From Nansenia antarctica (lineage: Eukaryota; Chordata; Actinopteri; Argentiniformes; Microstomatidae): a stretch of DNA of 64,000 nt. How positions within the stretch are numbered: the stretch's first letter is position 1; each line of letters opens with the position of its first letter. The translations under genes were made by a program, and so were the position numbers. The stretch spans positions 26,548,024 through 26,612,023 of the forward strand of contig OZ022353.1 of assembly GCA_963989245.1 (NCBI GenBank), given 5' to 3'. Shown here in pieces: positions 63,789-64,000 of this stretch. The notes under the pieces are model-generated. The model ran no database searches. It was not told where the DNA came from and worked only from the letters and a program-made list of their open reading frames with translations.

Positions 63789-64000
63789 ATCTGTGTACAA
63801 TCTGGAAAATACTTAAAAAACAACTTTACAAGCAGTACAAACAAATTCATTAGGAAACATAATATTAATTGACACACAAGACGAATGGAAAAACTTGGAA
63901 CACCTCCTGCAGGATACCTGAAGCTCTGGTCGGATGGTCCTCCTTCAGATGCAGTGCACACTAACGTCCATAGTGTACACTGACTGGGCCGTGCGTGGAC
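63789..64000. other. Unassigned end of window
   Basis: No supported feature. Confidence 0.5.

Noticed and set aside
63601..63816. 71-codon acidic repeat protein
   Set aside because: Explained by a 27-bp minisatellite that stays open on both strands; no start context or gene structure.

Overview
The window looks like heterochromatic, repeat-dominated DNA from a ray-finned fish. The retroelement families point to a teleost: Ty3/gypsy elements, a chromovirus with a chromodomain, a CsRn1-like element, an epsilon/gamma-like endogenous retrovirus, a ZMYM-type hAT transposon and L2-like LINE tails. I recognise no host protein-coding gene, tRNA, rRNA or CRISPR array. Taxonomy is inference; I did no database search.

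Layout. Positions 1-48057 are one tandem satellite array with a monomer of about 262 bp (variants 261-272 bp, plus 155-bp truncated monomers). It forms nested higher-order repeats and totals roughly 26.7 kb, about 100 monomers. Two full-length LTR retroelements split it. The first is an 8,269-bp Ty3/gypsy element (8886-17154) with two 656-bp LTRs, a tRNA-His primer site, gag, and pol in the -1 frame. The second is a 13,037-bp endogenous retrovirus (30543-43579) with two 563-bp LTRs, a tRNA-Arg primer site, an unusual 2.8-kb leader, gag, pol and env. Both have 4-bp target duplications and LTR pairs in which I saw no mismatch, so both are young. For each, a paralogous satellite block elsewhere in the window preserves the empty site at exactly the expected offset.

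The array ends at the left inverted repeat of a hAT transposon (48058-52361). This element has a decayed transposase with one intron and carries two LINE fragments in minus orientation. Its right end abuts the middle of gag of a broken chromovirus (52362-56378), so the two flanks do not match. From 56.4 kb to the end is ordinary repeat-littered intergenic DNA: a gag fragment, a foldback element with a TTAGGG-like core, an 89-bp hAT-type MITE, tandem duplications, a LINE tail, an internally deleted CsRn1-like element (about 61.3-63.0 kb) and a 27-bp minisatellite.

Most notable points: (1) the retroviral Pol carries an extra segment between protease and reverse transcriptase with two H-x-T-L motifs, resembling a 2H phosphoesterase; (2) the LTR of the first element holds an intron-containing segment and, 340-360 bp downstream, what looks like its spliced copy; (3) three gypsy elements have slippery heptamers at the gag/pol overlap followed by foldable structures, two of them H-type pseudoknots, while the retrovirus has an in-frame UAG instead; (4) the satellite contains a template-switch-like inverted variant that marks block duplications.
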